From Erythroxylum novogranatense (lineage: Eukaryota; Streptophyta; Magnoliopsida; Malpighiales; Erythroxylaceae): DNA of 64,000 nucleotides. The stretch is from NCBI GenBank assembly GCA_029891385.1, contig CM057227.1:62745567-62809566 (forward strand), read 5' to 3'. Below the pieces are notes generated by a model. That model saw only the letters and a program-made list of their open reading frames with translations. It ran no database searches and was not told where the DNA came from. Shown here in pieces: positions 11,000 to 25,700 of the stretch. The translations under genes were made by a program, and so were the position numbers. The first letter of the stretch is position 1, and every line of letters starts with the position of its first letter.

Positions 11000-12230
11000 C
11001 AGGCGTCTCACGAGAGCGACTCCAGAATATGAAGGAAAATTGTGTTTAGCAAGCCTTCCTAGGTGTAGGAATGGTATTTGGAAATTTTAAAGTAAAAACT
11101 GTATTGATCTAGATAGAATTAGCCAAAGTTCTCTTCATAAAAGTTGTAGCTTATTTTTTTAGCTTTCCAATGGTATATAGTATGAAATTTTTGGACATTG
11201 GAGTTGAAAGTTATGATTTTTAGAAGTTTGAGATGTTGTTTAGGATGAAATATTCAGACAGTCACATTGATGTAGAATTTTGACCCTTATAGAAGTAGAA
11301 ATTGCTTTTAAGTTCTTTATAAAAAGTTGTAGATCTTTCTTTTAGTTGTCTATTAGTGCCAAATTTGTAAAATTTGAAGTTCTGGGTCAAAAGATATGGG
11401 ATTTAGAAGTTGGGATGTCGGAAGTAGTAAGGAGCAGCGGCCTCGCGACGATGAGTCGTCGCAATCGCGACACGGCTCATTTTCGTGAGCGACTCGACTC
11501 GTTTGCGAGCCGTCACGATCGCGACTCGGCTCATTAGATCACCTGAACACTCTTACTCTTTTGCTTATAACTTTTTTAGTCCGATCTCCGATTGACCTGA
11601 TTTTTGAAGCGTTGGATTCCTAAGATATTTCTCTACCTCTCCATAAAAGTTTGTAGGTTTTGATATTAATCTGAAAAAGATATATTGAATCAAAGTGAGA
11701 GGATCGGTTAAAAGAGTATGAGTTGGATATTTTTCTAAACATGCTTCAGTATTTTGGCGATATCTCGATCTGTATAGATCCAAATGAGTTTACTATTGTT
11801 TCTAAACAAACTAAAGACATGGAGCTACAACTTATCTGAAGGAATCAATTTTCAATTTAGGCCCCAAGACTTTCAATTCACAGGGTAGCGTTAGGTGTAA
11901 GTGTCTGCGATCTTGGTTTAGTATTAGCACGAAAGTGTTTTGGCCATAACTTCTTCATTTCTGAACCAAATTGAGTGTTTTTTGGTGTTTTTAGAAATTT
12001 AAGACATTGGGGAACAAATGTTATAAAGAAGCTGGACTGAAATTCCAATTGGAAGTTTCTCAAAATATTCTCTGAAGTTATAAGAAATGAGTTTTCCCAC
12101 GTTTTATAACTCTGAATGTTGGGCTTCGAAAATGAGCTCCAACTTGGGTTGATACCACCTACTGGATTTGGGTTCTTTATTTCTCAATTTTACAGCTTTT
12201 ACCATCACAATGCCCCCTCGAAGAGATAGA
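11000..12230 (+). repeat. Degenerate LTR-like noncoding repeat block
   Basis: The block consists of repeated modules with phrases such as 'ttgtagctt...tttccaatggtata...gagttgaaagttatgatttttagaagtt'. About 11590-11800 aligns well with 62760-62960, sharing 'gaagcgttggatt', 'gttggata', 'aacatg.ttcagtattttg'. The block therefore belongs to the same dispersed family as 61.7-63.3 kb. Position before a gag-like start and relatively high GC (including a cgcgacgatgagtcgtcgcgac-like stretch at 11440-11535) fit an LTR plus leader of a Ty3/gypsy element, but no paired LTR is visible. Lineage not established. Confidence 0.45.
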
Positions 12231-12731
12231 AAATGAGAGGAAATCATCGTAGCTGAGGTGAGAGGGGACAATGCTGCAGACATTGTAGCTGTGTATGATG
12301 TCCTTTTCTCATTTACTCATAGGAAGAAGGAGAGAGGTATAGTGATCTCTGGACTAAAAGCATGGAAGTTCCTACATATTTGAATTTTGATGTGTTAGAT
12401 CAAATAGGGTTGACATATAAATTGGTGAAATTATGTCGGAGAGATAAATGGGAACATTTTGTGCGAATTATTTACCCTGTTTACCGTGACCTGACACTTG
12501 AGTTTTTCACATTTTTTAGGTTTGTCTCAAGCAAATCGAAGAAACTGTGGTTTAGATTACGAGGGCAGATATATTTTTTGGATGAGAATATGTTACGATT
12601 TTTATTTGGGTTTGCAGAAAAAGAAGTTGATGATGAGCATCAGTCTTTCACCATTAATGTATTGGAAATATTTAACTGACTTGGATGAGTATGATCCGCA
12701 TATTGCATCAAATGCAACCATTCCGCACTAA
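12231..12731 (+). pseudogene. ATHILA ORF1-like / gypsy gag-like fragment
   Basis: After the LTR-like block, an ATG (about 12211) opens 'MPPRRDRK' and stops at once. A frame at 12362-12679 then encodes 105 aa with 'MEVPTYLNFDVLDQIGL', 'CRRDKWEHFVRIIYPVYRD', 'LTLEFFTFF' and 'RLRGQIYFLDE'. Phrases of this type (cut-off lysine/arginine-rich line, 'PVYRDLTLEF') occur in the Athila ORF1 / plant retrotransposon gag-like family. The frame is cut at about 12730 by the AT-repeat region. This is an identification from memory of the family pattern, and a profile search is needed to confirm it. Confidence 0.4.
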
Positions 12732-12765
12732 CAAAATATATTAATGATAATGATGATGATTATTA

Positions 12766-12774
12766 TTATTAGTA

Positions 12775-12852
<78 letters not shown>
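12766..12852. repeat. (TTA)n microsatellite, about 27 units
   Basis: Perfect trinucleotide run after a short tgatgatgat lead-in. Same motif as the giant array that starts 340 bp downstream. Confidence 0.95.
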
Positions 12853-12854
<2 letters not shown>

Positions 12855-12869
12855 TAATGATAAATGGAT

Positions 12870-13125
12870 AAAATATACTAACAAAATATAAATATTCTTA
12901 TTCTTATTATTATTGCTAATTTTATATTCCTTATTAATATTATAAATTAGATTATTAAGAATTATTATTTTGTTTCTTTAATTTTATCAATTTAATTGTT
13001 TTAAATTAGATAATTATAAATTTTCTATTTACTATTATTCTTATTAATTTAATTGTTTTAAATTATGATAATTATAATTTCCTTATAATTTGTTTTTGAG
13101 AAATTATTTTAGGTATTATTATAAG
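12870..13125 (-). repeat. Inverted partial copy of the 10.1-10.99 kb AT-rich repeat
   Basis: The reverse complement of this stretch matches the left AT-rich unit: 'tttctttaatt...ttcttattaatttaattgttt' here versus 'aaacaattaaattaataagaataattaaagaa' there. Together with 10090-10990 it brackets the LTR-like/ATHILA-like block at 11.0-12.73 kb with inverted AT-rich arms. Confidence 0.5.
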
Positions 13126-13129
13126 TTCT

Positions 13130-13132
13130 ACT

Positions 13133-13187
<55 letters not shown>
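13130..13187. repeat. (CTA)n microsatellite, about 17 units
   Basis: Near-perfect cta/act trinucleotide run immediately before the ATT array, separated only by cttactagt. Adjacent CTA and ATT runs are a typical compound microsatellite edge. Confidence 0.95.
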
Positions 13188-13188
<1 letters not shown>

Positions 13189-13191
13189 ACT

Positions 13192-18017
<4,826 letters not shown>

Positions 18018-18860
18018 GTTAATTAATTATATTAAATAATATAATTAAATTCCTTATTATTATTAATTTTGTTCTTAATAAGAATAAGGATAAAATATAT
18101 GTTTATTTCATTATATAAATCCATTTGAGAATACCTTGATAAATAAATAAATAAATACACTTAATAATAATAATAATAATAATAGTAATAGTGATAATAA
18201 TTATAATCATATTTAATATTAATAAGGAATTTAATAATAATAATAAATTTAATAAATCCTCTACAATAAATTTAATAATAAACAAAAGAAATTTAATAAT
18301 AATATTTAACAAGAATTATAATAATGGAAATAAAATTAATTAACAAATTTACGATAATAATAACAATATAATAATAACAATAATAATAATAATAACAATA
18401 ATAATAAATAATTAAATAAATACACTTTATAATAATAAGGAATTTAATAATGTTATGAATAATAATAAACATTTTAATAATAATAATAATAAGGAATTTA
18501 ATATTAATAATAAAATTATTATTATATAAGATTTATAATAATAAGTCTATAAACTAAAGTCAAGACAATAATACTAATTAAAAATAAAAGGAATAATTAA
18601 ACTAATCATAATAATAAAGTTAATCATAATAAGACGAAAATTACTAATTATAACAAATTTCATAATAATAGTAGAAATTAAAATAATTAATAAATTTAAT
18701 AATCATAACAAATATTATAATTATAATAATAATACTAATAATAATAATAAATATGAATATAATAATATTATATATATTATTAAACACTTTAATAATAATA
18801 ATGATAATAATATATATAATAAATACTTTGCAAAAAATTTAATAATAATAAGAAGCAGAA
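18018..18860. repeat. AT-rich flank with interrupted (AAT)n runs
   Basis: Mostly A/T with many imperfect aataataat and aataaggaattt repeats. The A-rich strand is now the plus strand, opposite to the ATT array and like the 10.1-10.99 kb block. Its first 80 bp (ttccttattattattaattttg) resemble the reverse complement of about 10870-10925. No coding content. Confidence 0.7.
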
Positions 18861-19571
18861 TAGTTGAAGTTGAATATTAGAAGTTGTATGAAAAATTCAG
18901 AAGTGCAAAAGTCACTCCAAAGAAACACGTGGCTCTAAATGGGTTGGCTTTAAAAGAAGACTGATGGCTTGGCTATCCAAGAGGAGTAGAACAGAGGAAC
19001 TACGCGTTCGTTTAAATTTTTAACAACACCGTTTTGATCTTTAGACAAAGTAAGATAGAGTTATTCTAGACAGAGGATCCGACCTCCTTAAGTATGATGC
19101 ATGTAAAGGTGGAGAAAGTATATATTATTTACCAAGTTATATGCATCTTATTTCTGCGTTGTGTGTTTGTTGAACACGTACTTTTCACTGTACTGTAATG
19201 TTTGATAATCAGCAAAAGTGACCGGAGGGTCCCAAGAACATCGGAAGTAAGAACTTCGGAGGACTTGAGTCATTCTTTCATCACTACCAGTTGATGATTA
19301 ATATTATTGAACTAGCAGAATAACTCTGCGCAGATGCGCAGTGAAAGTGCCCACTAAATTTAAACTTCGAGGAAATTTTAAGTTCATAGTTAAATAAAAA
19401 ATAATAAGCAAATGTAATGAAATAATCATCGTTTGGGAGAAGAAATAAGATGAAATGAATATATTTGAGATTAAAATAGCAGTATAAAGATACCTTAATC
19501 TATAAGTTTTTTAATTTGTGCTTCATAAAATTTCCTAGTCTTGAAGTTAACTTCTTTGATGAATTTGAGAA
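18861..19571. other. No gene recognised
   Basis: Ordinary-composition sequence between the AT-rich region and the repeat cluster. I see no open frame with domain content. A short palindrome, ctgcgcagatgcgcag, occurs at about 19326-19341. Confidence 0.5.
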
Positions 19572-19759
19572 TATGGAATGACACTGACGATGAGAACATG
19601 ATAAATCTCCTCATATCCAAATCTGCACTAGGTCGTCTTCATAGACAAAGAGACTTCAGAGTGTTACCCAAAAAATGGTTCACACATCCGACGTCCGACG
19701 TAGAGTTGGTCAAGGCTAGGAATACATCATCAGATGTGGAGTTGTCCTTGGGTGGCAAG
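19572..19759 (+). repeat. Copy 1 of a ~187-bp duplicated segment
   Basis: Matches 21342-21528 at roughly 94% by eye, sharing phrases such as 'tctgcactaggtcgtcttc' and 'cacatccgacgtccgacgt'. Both copies sit at the outer edges of the repeat cluster, in the same orientation. The frame through it stays open (includes 'FRVLPK.WFTHPTSDVELVK'), but no family is recognised. Confidence 0.85.
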
Positions 19760-20345
19760 GATCTTGTCTTGGCAAGTGGCCGATCGATAGTGGAGGTCGA
19801 TCGATGGTTCCAAGGATCTTGTCTTGGCAACGTGGCCGATCGATGGTCGAGGCCGAGCTATGGTTCTAAGGATCTTATCTTGGCAACCTGGCCGAGCGAT
19901 AGTCGAGGTCGATCGATGGTTCCAAGGATCTTGTCTTGGCAACCTGGCCGATCGATGGTCGAGGCGGAGCTATGGTTCCAAGGATTTTGTCTTGGCAACC
20001 TAGCTGAGCGACAGTCGAGGTTGATTTATGATTTTAAGGATCTTGTCTTGGTAACCTGGCCGATCGATGGTTGAGGCCGAGCTATGGTTCCAAGGATCTT
20101 GTCTTGGCAACTGGCTGATCGATAATGGAGGTCGATCGATGGTTCCAAGGATCTTGTCTCGACAACCTGGCTGATCGATGGTCGAGGCCGAGCTATGGTT
20201 CCAAGGATCTTATCTTGGCAACCTGGCCGAGCAATAGTCGAGGTCGATCGATGATTCCAAGGATATTGTCTTGACAAACTGGTCGATCGATAGTCGAGGC
20301 TGAGCTATAGTTTCCAGGATCTTGTCTTGGCAACCTGACCGAGCG
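19760..20345. repeat. 56-bp minisatellite, about 10.5 units, alternating dimer
   Basis: Units begin ggttccaaggatcttgtctt and are 56 bp (one is 55). Starts are at 19805, 19861, 19917, 19973, 20029, 20085, 20140, 20196, 20252 and 20308, with a partial unit before. Two variants alternate: A ends in a 'gatggtcgaggccgagctat' type, B in 'agtcgaggtcgatcgat'. The ancestral expanded unit is therefore a 112-bp dimer. The array contains many gatcgatcgat palindromes. Open frames on both strands follow from the repeat and look accidental. Confidence 0.92.
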
Positions 20346-21341
20346 ATAGTTCCAAGTCGAGTTGAAAAGCAGACGGAAGCAAAAACAGACGGAAGCAAAA
20401 GGAAACGCAAGCAAAAGCAAACGATGAGCCATACTTGAGAGAAAAATAACTTGCAAATTATGTAGAGTTATCTTACTGTAACAAAGCGAATTATGTAGAG
20501 CTATTTTACTGTAACAAAGCTCAAAAAATCTATCGCCTTACCTTGACTTCGTCTTAACTTTAAAAATAACACGGTTTATATGTGAGACTTAATCGAAACC
20601 GAGACGAAGTAGTTACCATATTATGCAATCTAATATTACAATTCTTGTAAATACAATCCTGGTGATCGCATTTACAATCTTCCTATTGTCTGCACTAACG
20701 AAGCATAATCAAACTAAGACGAAAGAATCGTCAAACTAAGACGATAGAAACTAAGACAAAGCAGAGTCAAACTGACTTACTTTCACTTCATCTTAACTTA
20801 AAAAACATAACACGAAGCGATATGTCAGACGAACTAAGGCCTTCTTTATTTGCACTAGGCCTTCTTTATTTCAGGCATCCTTTTACAGTTTTTATCGTCT
20901 TACTTTGATCGTCTCACTTTCACTCCGTCTTACTTTTATATCATCTTACTTTCACTTCGTGTTCACTTGTATCGTCTGACTTTCACTTCGTCTTTACTTT
21001 TAATCTTGACTTTTAAAAATAACAGGAAGTTATCTAATATTATGCCATCTAATATTACAATTTGTCAAGATACAATCTTGGTCAACGCATTTACAATCTT
21101 CCTATTGGATCACAAGCACCCGCTATATGGACTGAGACTGACGATAACATGATAACTCTCCTCATATCCAAGTCAGCACTATGCCTTCTTTGTTTGAGGC
21201 ATCCTTTTTCAGATTTTTCTCGCCTGAAAACATGATAAATCTCCTCATATCCAAGTCTCTACTACGTCTTCTTTATAGACAAAGAGACTTCAGATCCGAC
21301 GTATAGTTGTCTCAAGAGTGGGAAGACATCATCCATATAAT
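20346..21341. repeat. Degenerate Sirevirus-LTR-like and short tandem repeats
   Basis: 20365-20420 holds agacggaagcaaaa repeats, and 20455-20520 has two copies of ttatgtagagttatcttactgtaac-type text, reminiscent of the Sirevirus A LTR (agttattttactgtaacaag at about 4393). 20890-21010 is a run of imperfect 'cgtcttactttcactt' units. A ~85-bp block at 20608-20692 (catctaatattacaatt, cgcatttacaatcttcctatt) recurs at 21025-21106. No gene seen. Confidence 0.45.
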
Positions 21342-21528
21342 ATGGAATGACATTGACGAGGAAAACATGATAAATCTCCTTATATCCAAATCTGCACTAG
21401 GTCGTCTTCATAGACAAAGAGACTTCAGAGTGTTACCCAAACACTGGTTCACACATCCGACGTCCGACGTAGAGTTGGTCAAGGCTAGGAATACATCATC
21501 AGACGTGGAGTTGGCCTTAGGTGGCAAC
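21342..21528 (+). repeat. Copy 2 of the ~187-bp duplicated segment
   Basis: Direct-repeat partner of 19572-19759. Where copy 1 runs into the 56-bp minisatellite, copy 2 runs instead into a block (acatccgacgtggtgttcac) that resembles the arms of the nearby foldback. Confidence 0.85.
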
Positions 21529-21726
21529 ACATCCGACGTGGTGTTCACTGTCACAAAGATAAGAGAAGATGAATAAAAAGAAATCACTAAACCAGAGACA
21601 CACTCCAAAACATCTCAGACACCAAAAAAGCTTTGAAACCTTAAAGAAAATTTACAAGTAACAGAGGAAAAAAAGCAACATGAAGCGAAAATCAAGAGCA
21701 ACTGCAATCTGAGATGAAACGGTTAC

Positions 21727-22017
21727 AAGATCGGACGTCTAGTTGGTGAACACTGATACTCTTTCGACAAAGAATAACAAATGACAGAACAACAACTATG
21801 ATAACCAGATAATCAGGACACAGATAGAAGATGAGAAAAGCCTAAAGAATATTTACAAGTAACACGAAGCGAAACCTAAGAGCAATTGGAAACTGTTACT
21901 TGTAAATCTTCTTTACGCTTTTCTCATCTTCTCTTATCTCTGTGACAGTTGTCGTGGTAGTTGCAGTTGTTGTTCCTGCGAAAGAGTATCCGTGTTCACC
22001 AACTGGACGTCCGATGT
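21727..22017. repeat. Foldback (inverted repeat), arms about 125 bp
   Basis: Left arm about 21727-21863 (cggacgt.tagttggtgaacac ... gatgagaaaagc ... tttacaagtaac) is the imperfect reverse complement of right arm about 21895-22017 (gttacttgtaaat ... cttttctcatcttct ... gtgttcaccaact). The loop is about 30 bp. A third, direct, partial copy of the arm lies at 21528-21660, and degraded pieces occur to about 22100. A transcript would form a long hairpin. Confidence 0.75.
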
Positions 22018-22727
22018 TGTTCACCAACAGAGGAAACGACTGATACTCTTTCGACAACAACAACAGCTACAACCACACCAACAAAGGTTTCCGTTGATAC
22101 TCTTTGCACAACCACAGCTGGAGAAAGCAGAGGAAGGCAAGGGCGTAGAAGGAAAACAAAGAGAGAGAAAGGACACAACATGAATGAACAGATATGTACA
22201 CATATAAGCAGTCACAAGGGCATGCACTCGCAAAATATTGCATAAGAAGATTGCGTCAGAAGATTGAAGATTGGGTCAGAAGATTGCGTGTATATCGCGC
22301 GAAGAGACAACATTCAATAAATAGAAAGAAGCAGAAAATATAAGCCGTTGGATTAAATGGACGATAGGGATGAATTGCGTGGTCGTCCATCCCATTCACT
22401 CTTAGTATAGATACTTAATAACTTTTTAACTCCAATTTATTTATGGTCTTTTATCTTGTCATTAAAATAAAGTGTGTACCTTTGTCCTAAAACATGACCT
22501 AGTAATACTAATAGCATCTTCCGTTTGATGGAATGGGCCAAAACTTGGATTACTAGTGCACAGAGGGGTTTCGGTAAGACCCATTAAAACTTGAGGACCC
22601 CCGATGGCGATAACAATAACCACACGATTGCCCAAATATTTCAAGAACTTGTGTGTCCTAAAAGCCCCTTTTTCTCTGCTCAGCTCTGCTCAGTCCTCTT
22701 CTGCCAGTCCCGCCAACTTGTAGACCC
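22018..22727. other. Upstream region of PRP19
   Basis: Residual repeat text continues to about 22130. From about 22244 (gattgcgtcagaagattg repeats) to the start codon I see no other gene, and this region should contain the PRP19 promoter. I could not place a convincing TATA box. The 5' leader is pyrimidine-rich (ctctgctcagctctgctcag). Confidence 0.5.
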
Positions 22728-22736
22728 AAACCCTAG
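22728..22736 (+). promoter_or_regulatory. telo-box-like AAACCCTAG
   Basis: aaaccctag lies 9 bp before the PRP19 start codon, in the presumed 5' leader. This telo-box motif is frequent near starts of plant housekeeping and translation/replication-related genes. Its role here is inferred. Confidence 0.4.
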
Positions 22737-22744
22737 CTGTCACG

Positions 22745-25700
22745 ATGAATTGCTCAAGTAACCTATTCTCTTTCTCTTGTCTTTCTTAGGTTTTTTGTTT
22801 ATGAAGTTGTCTCAATTTTGTAACTTTCTTTCTCTGCAGTCTCCGGCGAGGTGCCGGAAGAGCCTGTGGCCTCCAAGAAGTCCGGGCTTCTGTTTGAAAA
22901 GCGTTTAATCGAAAGGCACATATCGGTTTGTTCTCTTTCTTGTTCTGCCGATTTATAACTTTTGAAATTTCAATTTCTTCTGTTTCTTCGCTAGTAAAGC
23001 TGAGACGATATTTTCCACATATGGTTTGGCCTAAGTACCTTGTTCTAGCGAAGTTCTAAGCCTTGGTGGGTGTTAATGTGGAAGGGATTAATTTTCCCAA
23101 AATCATTTCTTTTCAAACCCAAAAACAGATACATTTTCTTTTAATTTTTTGTACTTGAATGATTATCTTTTTTAATTTTAAGTAAAGATTTTTCTTTTTG
23201 AAGTTTAGGCTTTTGGAAAGGTTTTGTGTACTGAGAAGAATTTAGAAACAAAGACACTTCTTTAGGTTTTGGGAAAAGATAAAGGAGGAAAATTGAGTTG
23301 AGATTGCTGAATCATTTATTTGGTTTAACTTTAGGATCACTTTTTATCTTTTTTCCTTGTCAACTTGGATAATTTCTGCTGAGTTGTTGTGATGAAGTGT
23401 AGCATGTAGAAAGACTTGGTTAAAGTTGAAGGTGTTAGATATTAGGCGTTACTGCATGTAGCAAGTTGGTGGGTTTCTTATGAAAATGCTAAGTGCATTG
23501 TTTTGGTTTTTGATTAGTTTGATTTAATGTCAATTCAAAATAACAAGTATTCTAAACATCCTTTTACTTGTCAATCTAGTTGTTGAGCCTATTTCCTGAA
23601 GCCAAGAGTGATTACGAGCTGCTTTTTCTCGCATATCATTTCAGTAATCTCAGTTTGCATTTCAACTTTTATATCTGCAACTCTTTTTCCCTGAATAAAT
23701 TTTTAATTGGCATAGGATTATGGAAAATGCCCAATCACTGGGGAGCCACTTACGATGGATGACATTATTCCAGTCAAAACAGGGCAGGTACACTGATGGT
23801 CCTTGCTATAATTGTTGGTTAAGGTTTTATTTTGATTGGTGTGGTATTTCAGTGATCTAAGTTTTTGCTGTTTGGTTAAGGTTTTACTTTGTTTTGTTAC
23901 CACACGGATCTTTGCTTACGTAGTCTCTGTTGGACTTTTCTGCAGATTGTCAGACCAAGAACTGTACAGACTGCTAGTATCCCTGGAATGCTTGGGATGT
24001 TCCAAAATGTATGTGTGACAAGCCACCACCTTTTCTGGTTGACTACTTCTCTCTTGCTTTACGGAAAGGCTTGCTGCTGATTACAAATTCAATCTGCTTG
24101 GTTGCAACTAGATAATTGACCTATATGCCTATTTCTTTTACGAAATGTGACTGACCTGCTCAATGTAAAATGGTTGTTTATATTATTTAGACATTTTATG
24201 ATATTCATCTACATGTGTGCATAAACAATGTGTTGATAAATATCTAATATTCTAGTTGAGGTGCATGTTTTTGCCAGCTACACTGCAGTGTTGGTGTGAT
24301 GTTCCTTGACTGAAGCCTTCCCTTATGATTCATTGCCCCTTTAGTTAGGTTGGGTCCTTAAGATACTTTTTACTGTTGAAGTCAGATTTACGATATAACA
24401 GACCCAGGACAAAACATCTTTTTGTTAGCAGTCAAATTTGTCCAGCTTCAGATTCTTTTTGGGTTGATTAGGTGCTTTAATTAGTCAGCTTCAGATTCTT
24501 TTTGGGTTGATTAGATCCTTTAATTAGTCATTTCAAAACATGCTAAATGTTGTAGCAATTGATATTGTTGACACTATAAATGGGTATGTTGTATACATTG
24601 TGTTATCCTGTTCTGGTCATCAGTTAATTTTGTTTTTGTAATTGTAGGAATGGGATGGACTGATGCTATCTAATTTTGCATTAGAGCAACAATTGCATAC
24701 TGCAAGGCAAGAGCTTAGTCATGCACTATACCAGGTATGAGGAATTTTACTTTTTTTAAGCCCCTGCGTTGATATTTTATGTCAATTATTTACTCCTATA
24801 TACCATGTCAATCAGTGTTTCATGGCTTTGAGCATGTAACTCATGCATGTTTCAGAGCAACATAATGTCATGTTATTTGGGCTGTTTTCGAAAGTGTATC
24901 CCACCTTTTGGATTTTAAACTATGTCCTAAAAGTTCAACACCAGTACTTTCAGAAACAGACATACCATGGTTCTACATGTTTGACCCCTTATGTCTATCA
25001 TCTTTTTATGTCTATCATCTTTTTCTCCATGTTTTTGTAGCTAGGTTCAGTTATGGACACTTTTTTTCAGGATTTATCTAGCCTGTATGTTTCTTTTGTG
25101 AGCATGTGCCATTGATATCTTCACTGATTCGCCAAAAACCTCAGAAAGCTCAGGAGTCAATAATTTCCTACTGGCTTTTGCTTACTCATGCTTTATTAAA
25201 TGCTTTCTTTGACTTTGATGATGTGGTATATTGAGTCAAAATTTATGATTCTTCACGACATTTTGGAAAACGGGAACTTTGGATTTTCAAGTTTATTAGA
25301 GAATAGGCTTTATTATATACATAATAAACAGCTTGATTTGTTGACACTATTGACTTATTTACTTGTAGTGGTTTCAAGACATCTAGGTAAAGGGAAGGTT
25401 TGGTTTGGTCAATAAATTGTTCTTGTGGATTGACAAGAGGTATTGTATGTGTGAGCCATGGGCATTAGGATACAATGATAGATATTGCATGTTACTTCAC
25501 ATATGTTAATGCTCGAATCTAGTATCTTGACCGAACAATGTGGCCTTCTTCTTGAAGACACAAAGATGCTGCTATATCATTTCTGCGATATCAAGTAAAT
25601 CATATGATATCAGTGAAGTTATACAGATATGATAAAGTTCCTTGTTTCTTTTCTGATGTATTGTCTTTATCACCTTTAATATATTCTTCAGTTATTGGAA

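Noticed and set aside
19541..20277. Long open frames on both strands through the 56-bp minisatellite
   Set aside because: They follow from unit length and composition (repeated 'CQDKIL' or 'KDLVLATW' phrases), with no domain, promoter or exon context.
21961..22245. Threonine-rich 94-codon frame upstream of PRP19
   Set aside because: Low complexity, within the foldback/repeat region, overlapped by equally long frames on the other strand.
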